A stretch of 64,000 bases of DNA from Siminovitchia fordii DSM 16014 = CIP 108821 (GCF_000374565.1 NZ_KB894690.1:86820-150819); one strand, 5' to 3'. Positions 44,581 to 54,442 are shown, counted from the stretch's first letter. Numbers and translations: made by a program. Notes: generated by a model not told the origin, from the sequence alone.

Positions 44581-45606
44581 TTGACGGATGTGGCAGCATT
44601 TTTTCAGAAAAAGGGAGTAAAACGCATCATCATCTTTGGGCTGATTGTATTAATTTTATACAGTCTGAGAAGTATGATCAATTTGATTTTGCTGACTTTT
44701 ATTTTTTCATATTTAATGAATCGTCTCATAGAATTCACCGCTAAACGGATTCCTGTCCATAGGCGGGTGCTTGTCTTGATTATGTATATCGCAATCGTAG
44801 GAATACTCACGTATGGGCTTGTAAAATATTTTCCTATTATTACCGCGGAAGTCAGCCAGTTGATTGTACAGATCACCACCTTCTACTCTCAGCCGCATGA
44901 AAATGCCATCTTAAGCTTTATCGAGACAATCATATCCAAAAACCAGATTGCTGCTTATTTGGAAAATGGATTATCGTTCTTGGTAAAATCTTTTACTGAT
45001 ATTAGTAAAACGAGCATTCAAGTGGTTATAGCTTTAATATTGAGCCTGTTTTTCCTGCTGGAAAAACCTCGCTTAAAGGAGTTTACCGCAAAATTCAAAG
45101 AAAGCAAATTGGCGCCGTTCTATTTTGAAATTGAATTTTTCGGGAAAAAGTTCACTCGTACCTTCGGGAAAGTCATTGAAGCACAGTTTGTCATTGCTCT
45201 AGTTAACACGCTTTTGACTATTATTGCACTCACTATCATGGGCTTTCCGCAATTGTTCGTATTGGCGATCTTAATTTTCTTCCTTGGACTGATACCAGTT
45301 GCCGGTGTCATTATCTCCCTGATACCGCTTTGCATGATTGCCTATACGATCGGTGGTTTCATCAAAGTCGTGTACGTTGTGATTGCCATCACTATTATTC
45401 ATGCAGTGGAGGCATATATCTTGAATCCGAAATTAATGTCGGCAAAAACCGATCTCCCGGTATTTTATACGTTCATTGTCCTGATCTTCTCGCAAAATTT
45501 CTTTGGCGTATGGGGATTGATCATTGGAATTCCTGTGTTTGTGTTCCTGTTGGATGTGCTTGAGGTTACGAATAAAGAAACAATAAAGCCACAGATTGAA
45601 AAATAA
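44581..45606 (+). CDS. AI-2E family (PerM/TqsA-like) membrane protein
   Basis: Polytopic membrane protein of about 341 aa with seven or eight membrane segments in the PerM/TqsA arrangement: an N-terminal hydrophobic block, a long amphipathic middle (KNQIAAYLENGLSFLVKSFTDI), then QFVIALVNTLLTIIALTIMGFP and LGLIPVAGVIISLIPLCMIAYTIGG, ending with NPKLMSAKTDLPVFYTFIVLIFSQNFFGVWGLIIGIP. Some family members export autoinducer 2 and others are Na+/H+ antiporters; the role here is open. The TTG at 44581 follows AAGGGG by eight bases; ATG 44575 and TTG 44545 are alternatives. Confidence 0.85.
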   Translation: MTDVAAFFQKKGVKRIIIFGLIVLILYSLRSMINLILLTFIFSYLMNRLIEFTAKRIPVHRRVLVLIMYIAIVGILTYGLVKYFPIITAEVSQLIVQITTFYSQPHENAILSFIETIISKNQIAAYLENGLSFLVKSFTDISKTSIQVVIALILSLFFLLEKPRLKEFTAKFKESKLAPFYFEIEFFGKKFTRTFGKVIEAQFVIALVNTLLTIIALTIMGFPQLFVLAILIFFLGLIPVAGVIISLIPLCMIAYTIGGFIKVVYVVIAITIIHAVEAYILNPKLMSAKTDLPVFYTFIVLIFSQNFFGVWGLIIGIPVFVFLLDVLEVTNKETIKPQIEK

Positions 45607-45644
45607 GAAAGGCCTACTTTATTGTAGACCTTTCTCTCTTTTTC
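45606..45644. terminator. Terminator between convergent genes
   Basis: AGAAAGGCCTAC/GTAGACCTTTCT stem with CTCTTTTTC on the plus strand; on the minus strand the hairpin is followed by TTATTTTTC, so it may serve both genes. Confidence 0.85.
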
Positions 45645-45649
45645 ATGCT

Positions 45650-46348
45650 CTATCTTTTTGGCTTTTTTTCACCATAAAACTTTACGATTCCCGGTATCTT
45701 CAACGGTTCTGTGATTTTATTATCATGGACCTGAACCTGATAGGATTTCCCGTTATGCACATACTTAAAGATCCCATTGTTGAAATCAGTGCCGATCTCT
45801 TTATAAAAGATGCCTTCATAACAGATGTCTCTCATGCAGGAAAAGCTCAGAACATAGTCATCGCCTTCCTTTAACAGGAAACATCGGACTCCTCCTTCAA
45901 AGGCGGAATCTTCTTCTGTTTGCACCGTGCGGTCAAAGGATACGATATGAATATCAATGAAGGACATCACTCTCAATAGGACATTCACAAAAGATCCTTT
46001 CGTAATCTCTTCCCATCTGTTTTGGGCAGTCTGCCCGATAACAATTTGAGTAATATTATATTTATGTGCAACTTCAGCAATGGCTTTTGCCGTTGGTCGC
46101 TTTTCATTATCCATGAGAATGAACTCTTCCGCACCCAATTCATCGGCCAGTTCTTCCCACCGGTCGACATACCCGGATTTCTCTGCGTCGAATTCGTCAT
46201 ATGGAAGCGGATCAACAGTCAAAATATACAAAGGACAATCCAGCATATTTGCTATTTTGGCGCCCCGCCTGATCAATCGTTCTCCATTTGGACCGTAATA
46301 AACACAAACGAGAATACTCTCATCCATACGACCCTTTTTATTTTTCAC
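45650..46348 (-). CDS. Universal stress protein domain protein, KdpD-like
   Basis: About 232 aa. The first half is a Usp-type alpha/beta nucleotide-binding domain of the kind found in KdpD: ILVCVYYGPNGERLIRRGAKIANMLDCPLYILTVDP, AKAIAEVAHKYNITQIVIGQTAQNRWEEITKGSFVNVLLR and IDIHIVS. The last 80 residues (EGGVRCFLLKEGDDYVLSFS onward) are an extra small domain I do not recognise. GTG at 46348 follows GAGGTG; ATG at 46327 is an alternative. It is divergent from the Mrp antiporter operon, so a role in K+/Na+ or pH homeostasis is plausible but inferred. Confidence 0.75.
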   Translation of the reverse strand: MKNKKGRMDESILVCVYYGPNGERLIRRGAKIANMLDCPLYILTVDPLPYDEFDAEKSGYVDRWEELADELGAEEFILMDNEKRPTAKAIAEVAHKYNITQIVIGQTAQNRWEEITKGSFVNVLLRVMSFIDIHIVSFDRTVQTEEDSAFEGGVRCFLLKEGDDYVLSFSCMRDICYEGIFYKEIGTDFNNGIFKYVHNGKSYQVQVHDNKITEPLKIPGIVKFYGEKKPKR

Positions 46349-46874
46349 GACGATATTCACCTCAATATCACAATCTGGCCAGCAGTATTTCATTTTGGCC
46401 CGTTCATTAAAATAAATACTTCAGTTACCGCAACTTGCTTTTTTACACTTATATTGGAGTAGGTCCACTGTTTTCTAGGTCCCTAAGCTCTGTAAAGTGC
46501 AGGTGCCTGTTGTTTAGTGTATAATTTAATAGGTAAAATACTCCCTACTTATTCTAAGTTGAAGTTTTCGCAGTTCCCCATAAAAGTTTTTTCAAAATTA
46601 TATCACATGATTTAGCAGCAGGTCCTCAATTTGAAAAGATTCCAAAGCACCGGACAAAATTGAACACCTCTCATTCTATCCATTATGAGATCCTTATGGC
46701 TTCTCATTATCTCGCTTGTAGGTTGAAGAGTCAAGAGGTGAAAGCTGTTTTTCATTGTAATCCCAATTAAAGGTACTGTATGCATGTCCGTTCTGTCTTG
46801 TGTGTACAAGAAGACAATGGTTTATAAAATAAGTTTGCTGCAGAAAATGTAAATAATGAAAGTGAGGTCTTGTT
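46349..46874. other. Divergent intergenic region before mrpA
   Basis: About 525 bp without a supported gene. GTATAATTTAATAGG near 46518 could hold a -10 for the Mrp operon. I looked for a K+ or c-di-AMP riboswitch and did not find a convincing one. A long untranslated leader is possible. Confidence 0.35.
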
Positions 46875-49286
46875 TTGATAACTATGAATTTGGTCATCAT
46901 GATCCCTTTTCTGGCCGCTGTTCTTATCCCTATTTTATTTAAAAGAAAATCCCCTATACATATAGGCTGGCCTGTATTCCTGGTACCGGCGGCTTTGTTC
47001 GTGATTCTTGCCCGTTATGTCCCATCCATAGCAAACGGGGAAACCTATATGAACACGATGAAGTGGATCCCTTCCTTTGGTATTAACTTTACTACATACT
47101 TTGATGGACTCAGCTTGATTTTTGGGCTTTTGATCACCGGTATCGGAAGTCTTGTTATCCTCTACTCTATTTACTATTTATCCTCTGAAGAATCTTTGAA
47201 GAATTTTTATATCTATTTGCTGCTGTTTATGGGCAGCATGCTGGGTGTTGTATTTTTAGATAATTTAATGGTTTTATATGTATTTTGGGAACTTACAAGC
47301 ATTTCATCATTCCTGTTGATCGCTTTTTGGTTTCACAGAAAGAGATCGAGGTATGGTGCACAAAAGGCTATGTTAATCACTGTGACTGGTGGACTGGCTA
47401 TGCTTACAAGTTTTATCATGCTGTATTTGATGACAGGCACAATGAGTATAAGGGAAATCATAACAGATGTTGATATCCATCATCCGTTGTTTATCCCCGC
47501 TCTTGTTTTGCTCCTGATAGGAGCCTTCACAAAATCAGCCCAATTTCCGTTCCATATTTGGCTGCCGGATGCGATGGAGGCTCCGACACCGGTCAGTGCT
47601 TACTTGCATTCCGCCACGATGGTTAAAGCAGGAATTTATTTGGTTGCACGGTTTACTCCAATTTTTGGAGGAGGCGAACTTTGGTTTTGGCTTGTAACTG
47701 GAGTCGGGATTGTAACGCTTTTCTGGGGCTCTTTTACGGCCGTCCGCCAGACTGATCTTAAAGCGCTGCTGGCGTATTCTACCATCAGTCAGTTGGGGCT
47801 GATAATGAGCCTTCTCGGAATCGGCTCCATATCCATGCATATGGGGTCAAGCATTGAGGCTGTTGTATTTACACAAGCGACATTTGCCGGGCTATTTCAC
47901 CTGATCAATCATTCCACATTTAAGGGTGCGCTGTTCATGGTGGTAGGGATTATTGACCACGAAATCGGAACACGGGATATCCGCAGGCTGGGCGGGTTGA
48001 TGTCTTTCATGCCCGTTTCGTTTACGATTGCGATGATCGGCAGTTTTTCAATGGCCGGGTTACCGCCGTTCAATGGGTTCTTGAGTAAAGAAATGTTTTT
48101 TACTGCCGTTTTAAATATATCCCAGCTTGATTTTTTTGCACTTGACACATGGGGCGTCTTGATCCCAGTATTTGCGTGGATAGCAAGCATTTTTACCTTT
48201 GTTTATAGCATGATTATCGTTTTTAAAACATTCTTTGGCCCAAGCCGGCTTGAAGTCGGAGACCGCAAGGTGCATGAAGCGCCTGTCGGGATGCTGATTT
48301 CACCGAGCATTTTGGCTGCTTTGGTTTTGTCTATTTTCTTCTTTCCGAATATTATTGGGGACTATTTATTACGTCCGGCGATGGCCAGCATTTTTCCGTC
48401 GTTAGCTGAAAAAGTTGAATTAGGTCAACACATATCGGTCTGGCACGGTTTTAATATGGAGGTTTTCATGACCATCGGTGTGATTGCCTTCGGGTCTCTC
48501 TTTTATAGATACATGAGCGGGTGGAAAGGAATCTTTAAACTTTTTCCAACCTCATGGTCACTTGATACCCTTTATAACAATACCCTGCTGAGGCTGGAGA
48601 GCAGTTCCACTGCCTTTACCAGATTCTATATGACAGGAACTCTCCGGGATTATTTCTTATATATTTATCTCTTTTTCATAATAGCCATTGGGGGAGCTTT
48701 ATTTATGACGGGAGCATTTTCTACTGACCAGATACATTATGCACCTGTCCGCATATATGAATGGGTTCTTGTTCTGGTTATGCTGGCTGCAGGCGTCTCT
48801 ATCCCGTTTGTAACAACAAGAGTGACGGCCATACTGCTGAATGGAGTCCTTGGCTATGGAATCGCCGCGTTGTTTGTCATATTCCGGGCACCAGATTTAG
48901 CCCTTACGCAAATTGTCGTTGAGTCAGTTACCACCGTATTGTTTTTGCTTTGTTTCTATTTTTTACCCAAGTGGAAAAGAGGGGTGGATAAAACTACTCC
49001 AAGGATGAAATCGATTAATCTGCTCATCTCGATTTCAGTAGGTGTGATTTTTGTCATGACGGCCCTTTCTGTTCAAAGCGGTAAATTATTCAATACTATT
49101 TCCGGGTTTTTTGAAAAAGCCGATGAACTGACCGGCGGAAAGAATATTGTCAATGCAATCTTGGGGGACTTTCGTGCTTTTGATACGATGCTTGAAGTCG
49201 TTGTCCTTTTCATCGCGGGAATCGGCGTATTTACATTGACGAAGTTAAAATTGGGGAAAGGGAGAGAAAACGTTGAAGATCAATGA
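46875..49286 (+). CDS. mrpA: Mrp Na+/H+ antiporter subunit A
   Basis: Large subunit (803 aa) of the multisubunit Mrp cation/proton antiporter, related to NuoL of complex I. Membrane protein with about 20 segments. Typical sequences are FWELTSISSFLLIAFWF (Glu in TM5), GAFTKSAQFPFHIWLPDAMEAPTPVSAYLHSATMVKAGIYL (key Lys and His), and the C-terminal MbhD-like FRAPDLALTQIVVESVTTVLFLLCFYFLP. TTG start at 46875 follows AGTGAGGT. The stop overlaps mrpB by 14 bp. The complex exports Na+ in exchange for H+ and supports alkali and salt tolerance. Confidence 0.96.
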   Translation: MITMNLVIMIPFLAAVLIPILFKRKSPIHIGWPVFLVPAALFVILARYVPSIANGETYMNTMKWIPSFGINFTTYFDGLSLIFGLLITGIGSLVILYSIYYLSSEESLKNFYIYLLLFMGSMLGVVFLDNLMVLYVFWELTSISSFLLIAFWFHRKRSRYGAQKAMLITVTGGLAMLTSFIMLYLMTGTMSIREIITDVDIHHPLFIPALVLLLIGAFTKSAQFPFHIWLPDAMEAPTPVSAYLHSATMVKAGIYLVARFTPIFGGGELWFWLVTGVGIVTLFWGSFTAVRQTDLKALLAYSTISQLGLIMSLLGIGSISMHMGSSIEAVVFTQATFAGLFHLINHSTFKGALFMVVGIIDHEIGTRDIRRLGGLMSFMPVSFTIAMIGSFSMAGLPPFNGFLSKEMFFTAVLNISQLDFFALDTWGVLIPVFAWIASIFTFVYSMIIVFKTFFGPSRLEVGDRKVHEAPVGMLISPSILAALVLSIFFFPNIIGDYLLRPAMASIFPSLAEKVELGQHISVWHGFNMEVFMTIGVIAFGSLFYRYMSGWKGIFKLFPTSWSLDTLYNNTLLRLESSSTAFTRFYMTGTLRDYFLYIYLFFIIAIGGALFMTGAFSTDQIHYAPVRIYEWVLVLVMLAAGVSIPFVTTRVTAILLNGVLGYGIAALFVIFRAPDLALTQIVVESVTTVLFLLCFYFLPKWKRGVDKTTPRMKSINLLISISVGVIFVMTALSVQSGKLFNTISGFFEKADELTGGKNIVNAILGDFRAFDTMLEVVVLFIAGIGVFTLTKLKLGKGRENVEDQ

Positions 49287-49692
49287 TGTCATATTAGAGA
49301 CGGTAACGAAAATCGTCGTGTTCATTATATTGACTGTCGCGGTGTATTTGTTTTTCTCTGGACATAACAGCCCCGGAGGAGGTTTTATCGGCGGTCTCGT
49401 CCTTGCCTCCGCCTTTGTCCTTCTTCTCCTTGCTTTTGATATTGAAACGGTTCAGAAGGGGATTCCCTTTGACTTCAAGCGAGTGGCTGCATTAGGAGTG
49501 TTTATTGCAGTGACAACCGGCTTGGGAGCCATTGTTTTTGGCAACCCCTTTTTGACCCAGACTTTTTCTGCTTTTGACCTCCCTTATTTCGGCGAAACCG
49601 AATTGGCAACGATCACCATTTTTGAAGCGGGTGTTGCCTTGACGGTTGTGGGTGTAGTTGTTTCAATCATTCTAAGTATAAGTGAGGATTAA
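49273..49692 (+). CDS. mrpB: Mrp antiporter subunit B
   Basis: A 139-aa membrane protein with about four segments and the conserved FFSGHNSPGGGFIGGLVLASAFVLLLLAFD near the start, a hallmark of MrpB/MnhB. TTG start preceded by GGGAGAG inside the end of mrpA. Part of the strictly ordered mrpABCDEFG cluster. Confidence 0.95.
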   Translation: MKINDVILETVTKIVVFIILTVAVYLFFSGHNSPGGGFIGGLVLASAFVLLLLAFDIETVQKGIPFDFKRVAALGVFIAVTTGLGAIVFGNPFLTQTFSAFDLPYFGETELATITIFEAGVALTVVGVVVSIILSISED

Positions 49693-49696
49693 GTTT

Positions 49697-50035
49697 ATGG
49701 AAATATTAATCACCATTCTGTCCGGCGTCCTTGTTACAGTAGCAACTTATTTAATTCTTTCCAAGGATCTTTTACGTGTCATATTAGGATCAGCTATTTT
49801 ATCCCATGCTGTTCATCTTCTTTTGATGGTCATGGGAGGGTTGAAAAAAGGTACGGTGCCACTGCTGGGAGAAAAGCCAAATACATATACTGATGCTATT
49901 CCTCAGGCTCTTATTTTAACAGCCATCGTCATCAGCTTTGCAGTTACTGCTATTTTTCTTGTCATGGCTTACAGGATGTATCAGGAAACAGGCGTTTCCC
50001 GACAGGCTTTGTTAAGGGGGACGAAGAATGAATAA
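49697..50035 (+). CDS. mrpC: Mrp antiporter subunit C
   Basis: A 112-aa homologue of NuoK with three membrane segments: TYLILSKDLLRVILGSAILSHAVHLLLMVMGG, then PQALILTAIVISFAVTAIFLVMAYRMY. The ATG at 49697 follows GTGAGGATT; an in-frame GTG at 49682 would overlap mrpB. Stop overlaps mrpD by 8 bp. Confidence 0.95.
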   Translation: MEILITILSGVLVTVATYLILSKDLLRVILGSAILSHAVHLLLMVMGGLKKGTVPLLGEKPNTYTDAIPQALILTAIVISFAVTAIFLVMAYRMYQETGVSRQALLRGTKNE

Positions 50036-51515
50036 TATCATTGTCTTTCCGATGGTTCTTCCGCTTTTAGCCGGGGTTTTTCTTGTTTTTCTCCGAAAGT
50101 ACATACTATTGCAGCGTTGGATAAGCATAGGGGTCATGGCCTTCGTTGCAGGCATCAGCTTATACATGTTGAATCTTATTCAGGTCAAGGGAATTCTTCG
50201 TCTTGATTTTGGTGGATGGCAACCGCCTTTTGGCATCTTGTTCGTGGCAGATTCTTTCTCGGGACTGCTTGTATTGACGACCAGTATTGTAACTGCAATT
50301 TGCCTGCTTTACGCTTTCTTTTCCATTGACCGTACCCGAGAAGAAATGTTTTTTTACCCATTTGTATTGTTTATGGTTGCAGGAGTAAATGGATCGTTTT
50401 TAACAGGGGACATATTTAATCTGTTTGTTTGTTTTGAAGTGATGTTATTGGCCTCATATATACTGATTTCGCTTGGGGGAACAAAGGTTCAATTGAAAGA
50501 ATCGGTGATTTATGTAGCGATCAATGTGATTTCCTCCTGGTTTTTCCTTGTAGCAGTGGCTTATCTGTACGGTACAGTCGGAACTTTGAATATGGCGCAT
50601 TTATCCCAGCGGGTCGCCGAATCTGGGCAAACACCTATCCTGACAGTGATCAGTATTTTATTTTTAATCGTATTCGCTTTGAAGGCAGGCCTGCTTCTTT
50701 ATTTCTGGCTTCCGGGCTCTTACAGCGCTCCTCCGGCGGCAGTTGCTGCTTTGTTTGGGGCATTATTGACAAAAGTGGGCATTTATTCCTTGTTTCGGAT
50801 TTTTTCCTTGATTTTTTATCATGAACCGCAAATCACTCATACGCTGATTGGAATCATGGCAGGGTTGACATTGATCGGCGGGAGTCTTGGAGCAATAGCC
50901 TATAAGGATATTCGTTTGATTGTTTCCTACAATGTCATCATTGGGGCCGGATTCATTCTTGTGGGGCTTGCTGTTTCTACTCCAGCTGCCATTGAGGGGT
51001 CGATTTTTTACCTTATTCATGACATGGTTTCAAAGGCTTTATTGTTCCTGCTGACAGGCACAATGATGATTCTTACCGGTACTGCAAAAATGGGCAGGAT
51101 GAGTGGACTTATTCGCAATTATCCGATATTGGGCTGGTTATTTTTTATTGTTATGCTGTCACTCGCAGGGATTCCTCCATTAAGTGGATTTTTAGGGAAA
51201 GTCCTCATCAGTCAGGGGACGATCGAATCCGGCTCTTATTTTCTGCTGGCCATCTCCTTGATATCGAGTCTCTTCGTGCTGTATTCACTGCTCCGCATTT
51301 TCAAACAGTGCTTTTGGGGTGAATCGACAATCAGTGAGGATGAGGAAGTTCCACTTCGAAAAGGCATGCTGATTCCAGGCGTCATGCTTGCTGCTATATC
51401 GGTCGGAATCGGTTTAGGGGCGGAACTGTTATCTGGATATGTCCGTGACGCGGCGACAGTTCTTTTGAATCCCGATATTTATATCGAAGGGGTTTTAAAA
51501 CAGAATGAGCAGTAA
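50028..51515 (+). CDS. mrpD: Mrp antiporter subunit D
   Basis: A 495-aa antiporter-like subunit related to NuoM/NuoN, about 14 membrane segments. Conserved parts include FNLFVCFEVMLLASYILISLGG (Glu in TM5), FALKAGLLLYFWLPGSYSAPPAAVAALFGALLTKVGIYSLFRIF (Lys and Pro-Gly region) and LAGIPPLSGFLGK. ATG at 50028 lies inside the end of mrpC with AAGGGGGA upstream. Confidence 0.96.
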   Translation: MNNIIVFPMVLPLLAGVFLVFLRKYILLQRWISIGVMAFVAGISLYMLNLIQVKGILRLDFGGWQPPFGILFVADSFSGLLVLTTSIVTAICLLYAFFSIDRTREEMFFYPFVLFMVAGVNGSFLTGDIFNLFVCFEVMLLASYILISLGGTKVQLKESVIYVAINVISSWFFLVAVAYLYGTVGTLNMAHLSQRVAESGQTPILTVISILFLIVFALKAGLLLYFWLPGSYSAPPAAVAALFGALLTKVGIYSLFRIFSLIFYHEPQITHTLIGIMAGLTLIGGSLGAIAYKDIRLIVSYNVIIGAGFILVGLAVSTPAAIEGSIFYLIHDMVSKALLFLLTGTMMILTGTAKMGRMSGLIRNYPILGWLFFIVMLSLAGIPPLSGFLGKVLISQGTIESGSYFLLAISLISSLFVLYSLLRIFKQCFWGESTISEDEEVPLRKGMLIPGVMLAAISVGIGLGAELLSGYVRDAATVLLNPDIYIEGVLKQNEQ

Positions 51516-51540
51516 GCTTAAAAAGGGGAGGTGGCTGCAA

Positions 51541-52023
51541 ATGCCTGCTCAATTTATACTCAATTTATTTATCGCATTCCTTTGGATGGTCCTTAATGAT
51601 GAGGACGAGTTAAGATTTTCTACATTCTTTATCGGTTTCTTGGCTGGAATTGTGATTGTGTTTCTTATGCACCGTTTTTTTGGACAGCAGTTCTATCTGC
51701 AGCGTTTTTATTATGTTATAAAATTGATATGTATTTTTAACTGGGAACTGTTTCTATCCGCGTTTTTGGTGATGAAGCATATTGTCAGTCGAAAAGTGGA
51801 TGTGAAACCAGGGATATTTTCTTATAAAACCGAATTAAAAACTGATTGGGAAGTAACCACACTTGCTATGCTTTTGACCTTGACCCCGGGTTCGGTTGTA
51901 ATGGAGGTTTCCCCGGAAGGTAATGTATTCTACATTCATGCGCTTGATATAGAACGGTATAAAGATACGTTATTACGATCTTTAGGCAAATTCGAAAAAG
52001 CAATTATGGAGGTAACTCGATAA
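51541..52023 (+). CDS. mrpE: Mrp antiporter subunit E
   Basis: A 160-aa subunit, typical length for MrpE, with N-terminal membrane segments and the conserved LTLTPGSVVMEVSPEGNVFYIHALD near the C-terminus. ATG at 51541 is chosen because AAGGGGAGG is just upstream; an earlier ATG at 51505 would overlap mrpD. TAA and the mrpF ATG share a base. Confidence 0.94.
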   Translation: MPAQFILNLFIAFLWMVLNDEDELRFSTFFIGFLAGIVIVFLMHRFFGQQFYLQRFYYVIKLICIFNWELFLSAFLVMKHIVSRKVDVKPGIFSYKTELKTDWEVTTLAMLLTLTPGSVVMEVSPEGNVFYIHALDIERYKDTLLRSLGKFEKAIMEVTR

Positions 52024-52307
52024 TGATTGAAATGATGCTGACTACAGCTCTTGTTCTTTTTGCTTTGGCGATAGCTATCGCTCTTTATCGTATCATCAGC
52101 GGTCCATCCATTCCTGACCGGGTGGTGGCCATGGATATGATTGTGGTGAACCTCATATCGGGAATTGCTGTCATTTCGGTTTTACTTAAGACAAAAGCCT
52201 TTCTTGAAGTGATTCTTATTTTGGGGATTCTTGCATTTATCAGTACCATTGCACTCTCAAAATTTATCGAGAGGGGTGTTATTATTGAACGGAAGCGAAA
52301 TCGATGA
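52023..52307 (+). CDS. mrpF: Mrp antiporter subunit F
   Basis: A 94-aa subunit with three membrane segments. Typical sequence: IALYRIISGPSIPDRVVAMDMIVVNLISGIAVISVLLKTKAFLEVILILGILAFISTIALSKFIERGV. ATG directly fused to the mrpE stop (TAATG). Confidence 0.95.
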   Translation: MIEMMLTTALVLFALAIAIALYRIISGPSIPDRVVAMDMIVVNLISGIAVISVLLKTKAFLEVILILGILAFISTIALSKFIERGVIIERKRNR

Positions 52308-52641
52308 ATTCATAGGAGCTTTACTAATTTTAATCGGCGGGATTATTTCTGTGATCAGTGCATTGGGCATTATCCGGTTTCCGGATGTTTATACACGGGC
52401 TCACGCAGCGACAAAAAGCACCACTTTGGGGGTGCTGTTGTCATTGGTAGGGGCGTTCATCTATATATGGTTGACGGAAAATTTTATCAGTGTACGGCTC
52501 ATTCTGGGGATTGTGTTTGTTTTCATCACTGCTCCGGTATCCGGGCATTTAATTATCCGGGCTGCCTACAGGTCAAAAGTAAAAATGGCGGAAGATACGG
52601 TTGAGGATGAATTGAAGGCGGTTTTAGACAGTAAAACCTAA
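52285..52641 (+). CDS. mrpG: Mrp antiporter subunit G
   Basis: A 118-aa subunit with about three membrane segments. IRFPDVYTRAHAATKSTTLGVLLSLVGAFIY is the MrpG hallmark. TTG at 52285 follows GAGAGGGG and overlaps mrpF by 23 bp. Last gene of the operon; no obvious terminator lies between it and the amidohydrolase 150 bp downstream. Confidence 0.93.
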   Translation: MNGSEIDEFIGALLILIGGIISVISALGIIRFPDVYTRAHAATKSTTLGVLLSLVGAFIYIWLTENFISVRLILGIVFVFITAPVSGHLIIRAAYRSKVKMAEDTVEDELKAVLDSKT

Positions 52642-52794
52642 GTCTATTAGTCCCAATATAAAATTCCCGCTGCGTGATGGGGATAGACCCGGATATGTCT
52701 GCCAAACAATCGGGACCAATATGAGATTCTTAGTTCATCATTCTTAAGAAGAAAATAATTTGATCTGCCTAGTTACCGTTTGGGGGGAATATAC

Positions 52795-54393
52795 ATGACA
52801 AAAATTATTTTTACAAATGGGAACGTTTATACATTCGATAAAAGTAAGCCGGTGGTTGAATCAGTTGTAGTTGAAAATGGAAAAATTGTGGATTTAGGCT
52901 CGGATGAGGACATGATGCTGCAATGGGGAAGAGAGGGCACCGTAATCGTTGATTTAGAGCGGAAAATGGTGACTCCCGGCTTGATCGACAGTCACATGCA
53001 CCTTTCAGGAGTTGCATTTCAATTTATGGATTTGAATTTGACTGGGGTTACATCCAAAAAAGAGATGCTTGAAAAAATCAGAGAAAGGGCAAATGTGACT
53101 CCGCCTGAAAAATGGCTGACAGGTCTTGGTTTTGATGAGAATCTTTTTGATGACGGGGGAATGCCTACGCTCCAAGAACTGGACGAGGTTGCACCACATT
53201 GTCCGATTTTTATCAAAAGAATTTGTCACCATGCATTTCTTGTGAACAGCAAAGCGCTCGAAATGGCCAATTATCATCCTTCAATGGAAGTGACGACAGG
53301 GGGAAGCGTTGTTCTTGATCCTGATACGAAGAGGCCCACAGGTCTTCTGCTCGAGTCGGCTTCCACTCTGATCACTAGCCATATACCGGAAAAAACGTAC
53401 GATGAATTGAAGAATGGATTGGCATTGGCGATGGAACACGCTATGCAGCGAGGGTTGACAAGTATTCATACGAATGATCCCCGCTATTTGGGCGGACTTG
53501 ACCAAACATACAAAATGTATGATGAATTGCTTAATCAGGAGAGAAAAGGCCTGCGTTGCAATCTTTTAATCGATCATCCATTCCTTAATCGTTTGAAGGA
53601 AAGAGGGATGCATGCTGGATATGGGAATGACACTCTCCAGATCGGGGCGATAAAAATATTTGCTGATGGTGCGCTCGGGGGAAGGACAGCTCTCCTTTCG
53701 GAGCCCTATCTGGATGCGCCGGGTAAGTATGGGGAAGCGATGCATAATCAGGAAACGCTTTTTCAAATGGTCAAAGAGGCGAGAGACCATTCGATGCCGG
53801 TTGCCATTCATACAATCGGCGATCAGGCGGTCGAAAATGTACTGCGGGTACTTGATCAATTTCCAAGTGTGAAGCATCGCGACCGTATCATTCACGTATC
53901 GCTGCTGAGAGAAGACTTGATCAGGCGCCTTGCCAAACCTACTCTTATCGCCGATATTCAGCCAAGATTCGTTGTCGGGGATTATCCTTGGGTACAGGAT
54001 AGACTGGGTAAAGAAAGAATTAAATATTTATATGCATGGAAATCTCTATTATCTGCCGGTGTGCTGTGTGCAGGGGGATCGGATGCGCCCGTGGAACCCG
54101 TTGACCCGCTGCTTGGGATACATGCGGCTATTACTCAGAGGCATCCGGAGGAAAACCATGATGGCTGGAATAAAAATGAAAAACTGTCCATGCGGGAGGC
54201 TTTGGAAGTATTTACAATAGGCGGAGCCTACGCGACGAACGAAGAAGATAGAAAAGGAACAATTGCCCCGGGTAAATTGGCGGATATGACGGTTTACTCG
54301 CGGAATTTGTTTGAGATAGAGCATCCGGATAAACTATTGGATACTGAAATTGAGATGACGATCATCGGTGGAGAGATTGTTTATCGGAGGTGA
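52795..54393 (+). CDS. ytcJ: Metal-dependent amidohydrolase, YtcJ-like
   Basis: A 532-aa amidohydrolase-3 family enzyme that hydrolyses an amide or cyclic C-N bond. Metal ligands are in VTPGLIDSHMHLSG (HxH), ADGALGGRTA, VAIHTIGDQAVENVL and AGGSDAPVEPVDPLLGI; the C-terminal composite barrel has GTIAPGKLADMTVYS. ATG at 52795 follows GGGGGG. Length matches YtcJ (about 530). A broken relative is at 22.4 kb. Substrate unknown. Confidence 0.9.
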   Translation: MTKIIFTNGNVYTFDKSKPVVESVVVENGKIVDLGSDEDMMLQWGREGTVIVDLERKMVTPGLIDSHMHLSGVAFQFMDLNLTGVTSKKEMLEKIRERANVTPPEKWLTGLGFDENLFDDGGMPTLQELDEVAPHCPIFIKRICHHAFLVNSKALEMANYHPSMEVTTGGSVVLDPDTKRPTGLLLESASTLITSHIPEKTYDELKNGLALAMEHAMQRGLTSIHTNDPRYLGGLDQTYKMYDELLNQERKGLRCNLLIDHPFLNRLKERGMHAGYGNDTLQIGAIKIFADGALGGRTALLSEPYLDAPGKYGEAMHNQETLFQMVKEARDHSMPVAIHTIGDQAVENVLRVLDQFPSVKHRDRIIHVSLLREDLIRRLAKPTLIADIQPRFVVGDYPWVQDRLGKERIKYLYAWKSLLSAGVLCAGGSDAPVEPVDPLLGIHAAITQRHPEENHDGWNKNEKLSMREALEVFTIGGAYATNEEDRKGTIAPGKLADMTVYSRNLFEIEHPDKLLDTEIEMTIIGGEIVYRR

Positions 54394-54442
54394 CAGGGAG
54401 CGGTGTTTCCTTAATTAGAGGACACCGCCCCTGTGGCTTTTT
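54393..54442 (+). terminator. Terminator after the YtcJ-like gene
   Basis: ACAGGGAGCGGTGT-type arm pairs with GGACACCGCCCCTGT, followed by GGCTTTTTC; it starts at the stop codon. 54443-54608 shows nothing else. Confidence 0.85.

Noticed and set aside
46349..46874. Ion or c-di-AMP riboswitch before mrpA
   Set aside because: No conserved ydaO, M-box or similar core could be matched; only AT-rich sequence and a possible -10 were seen.
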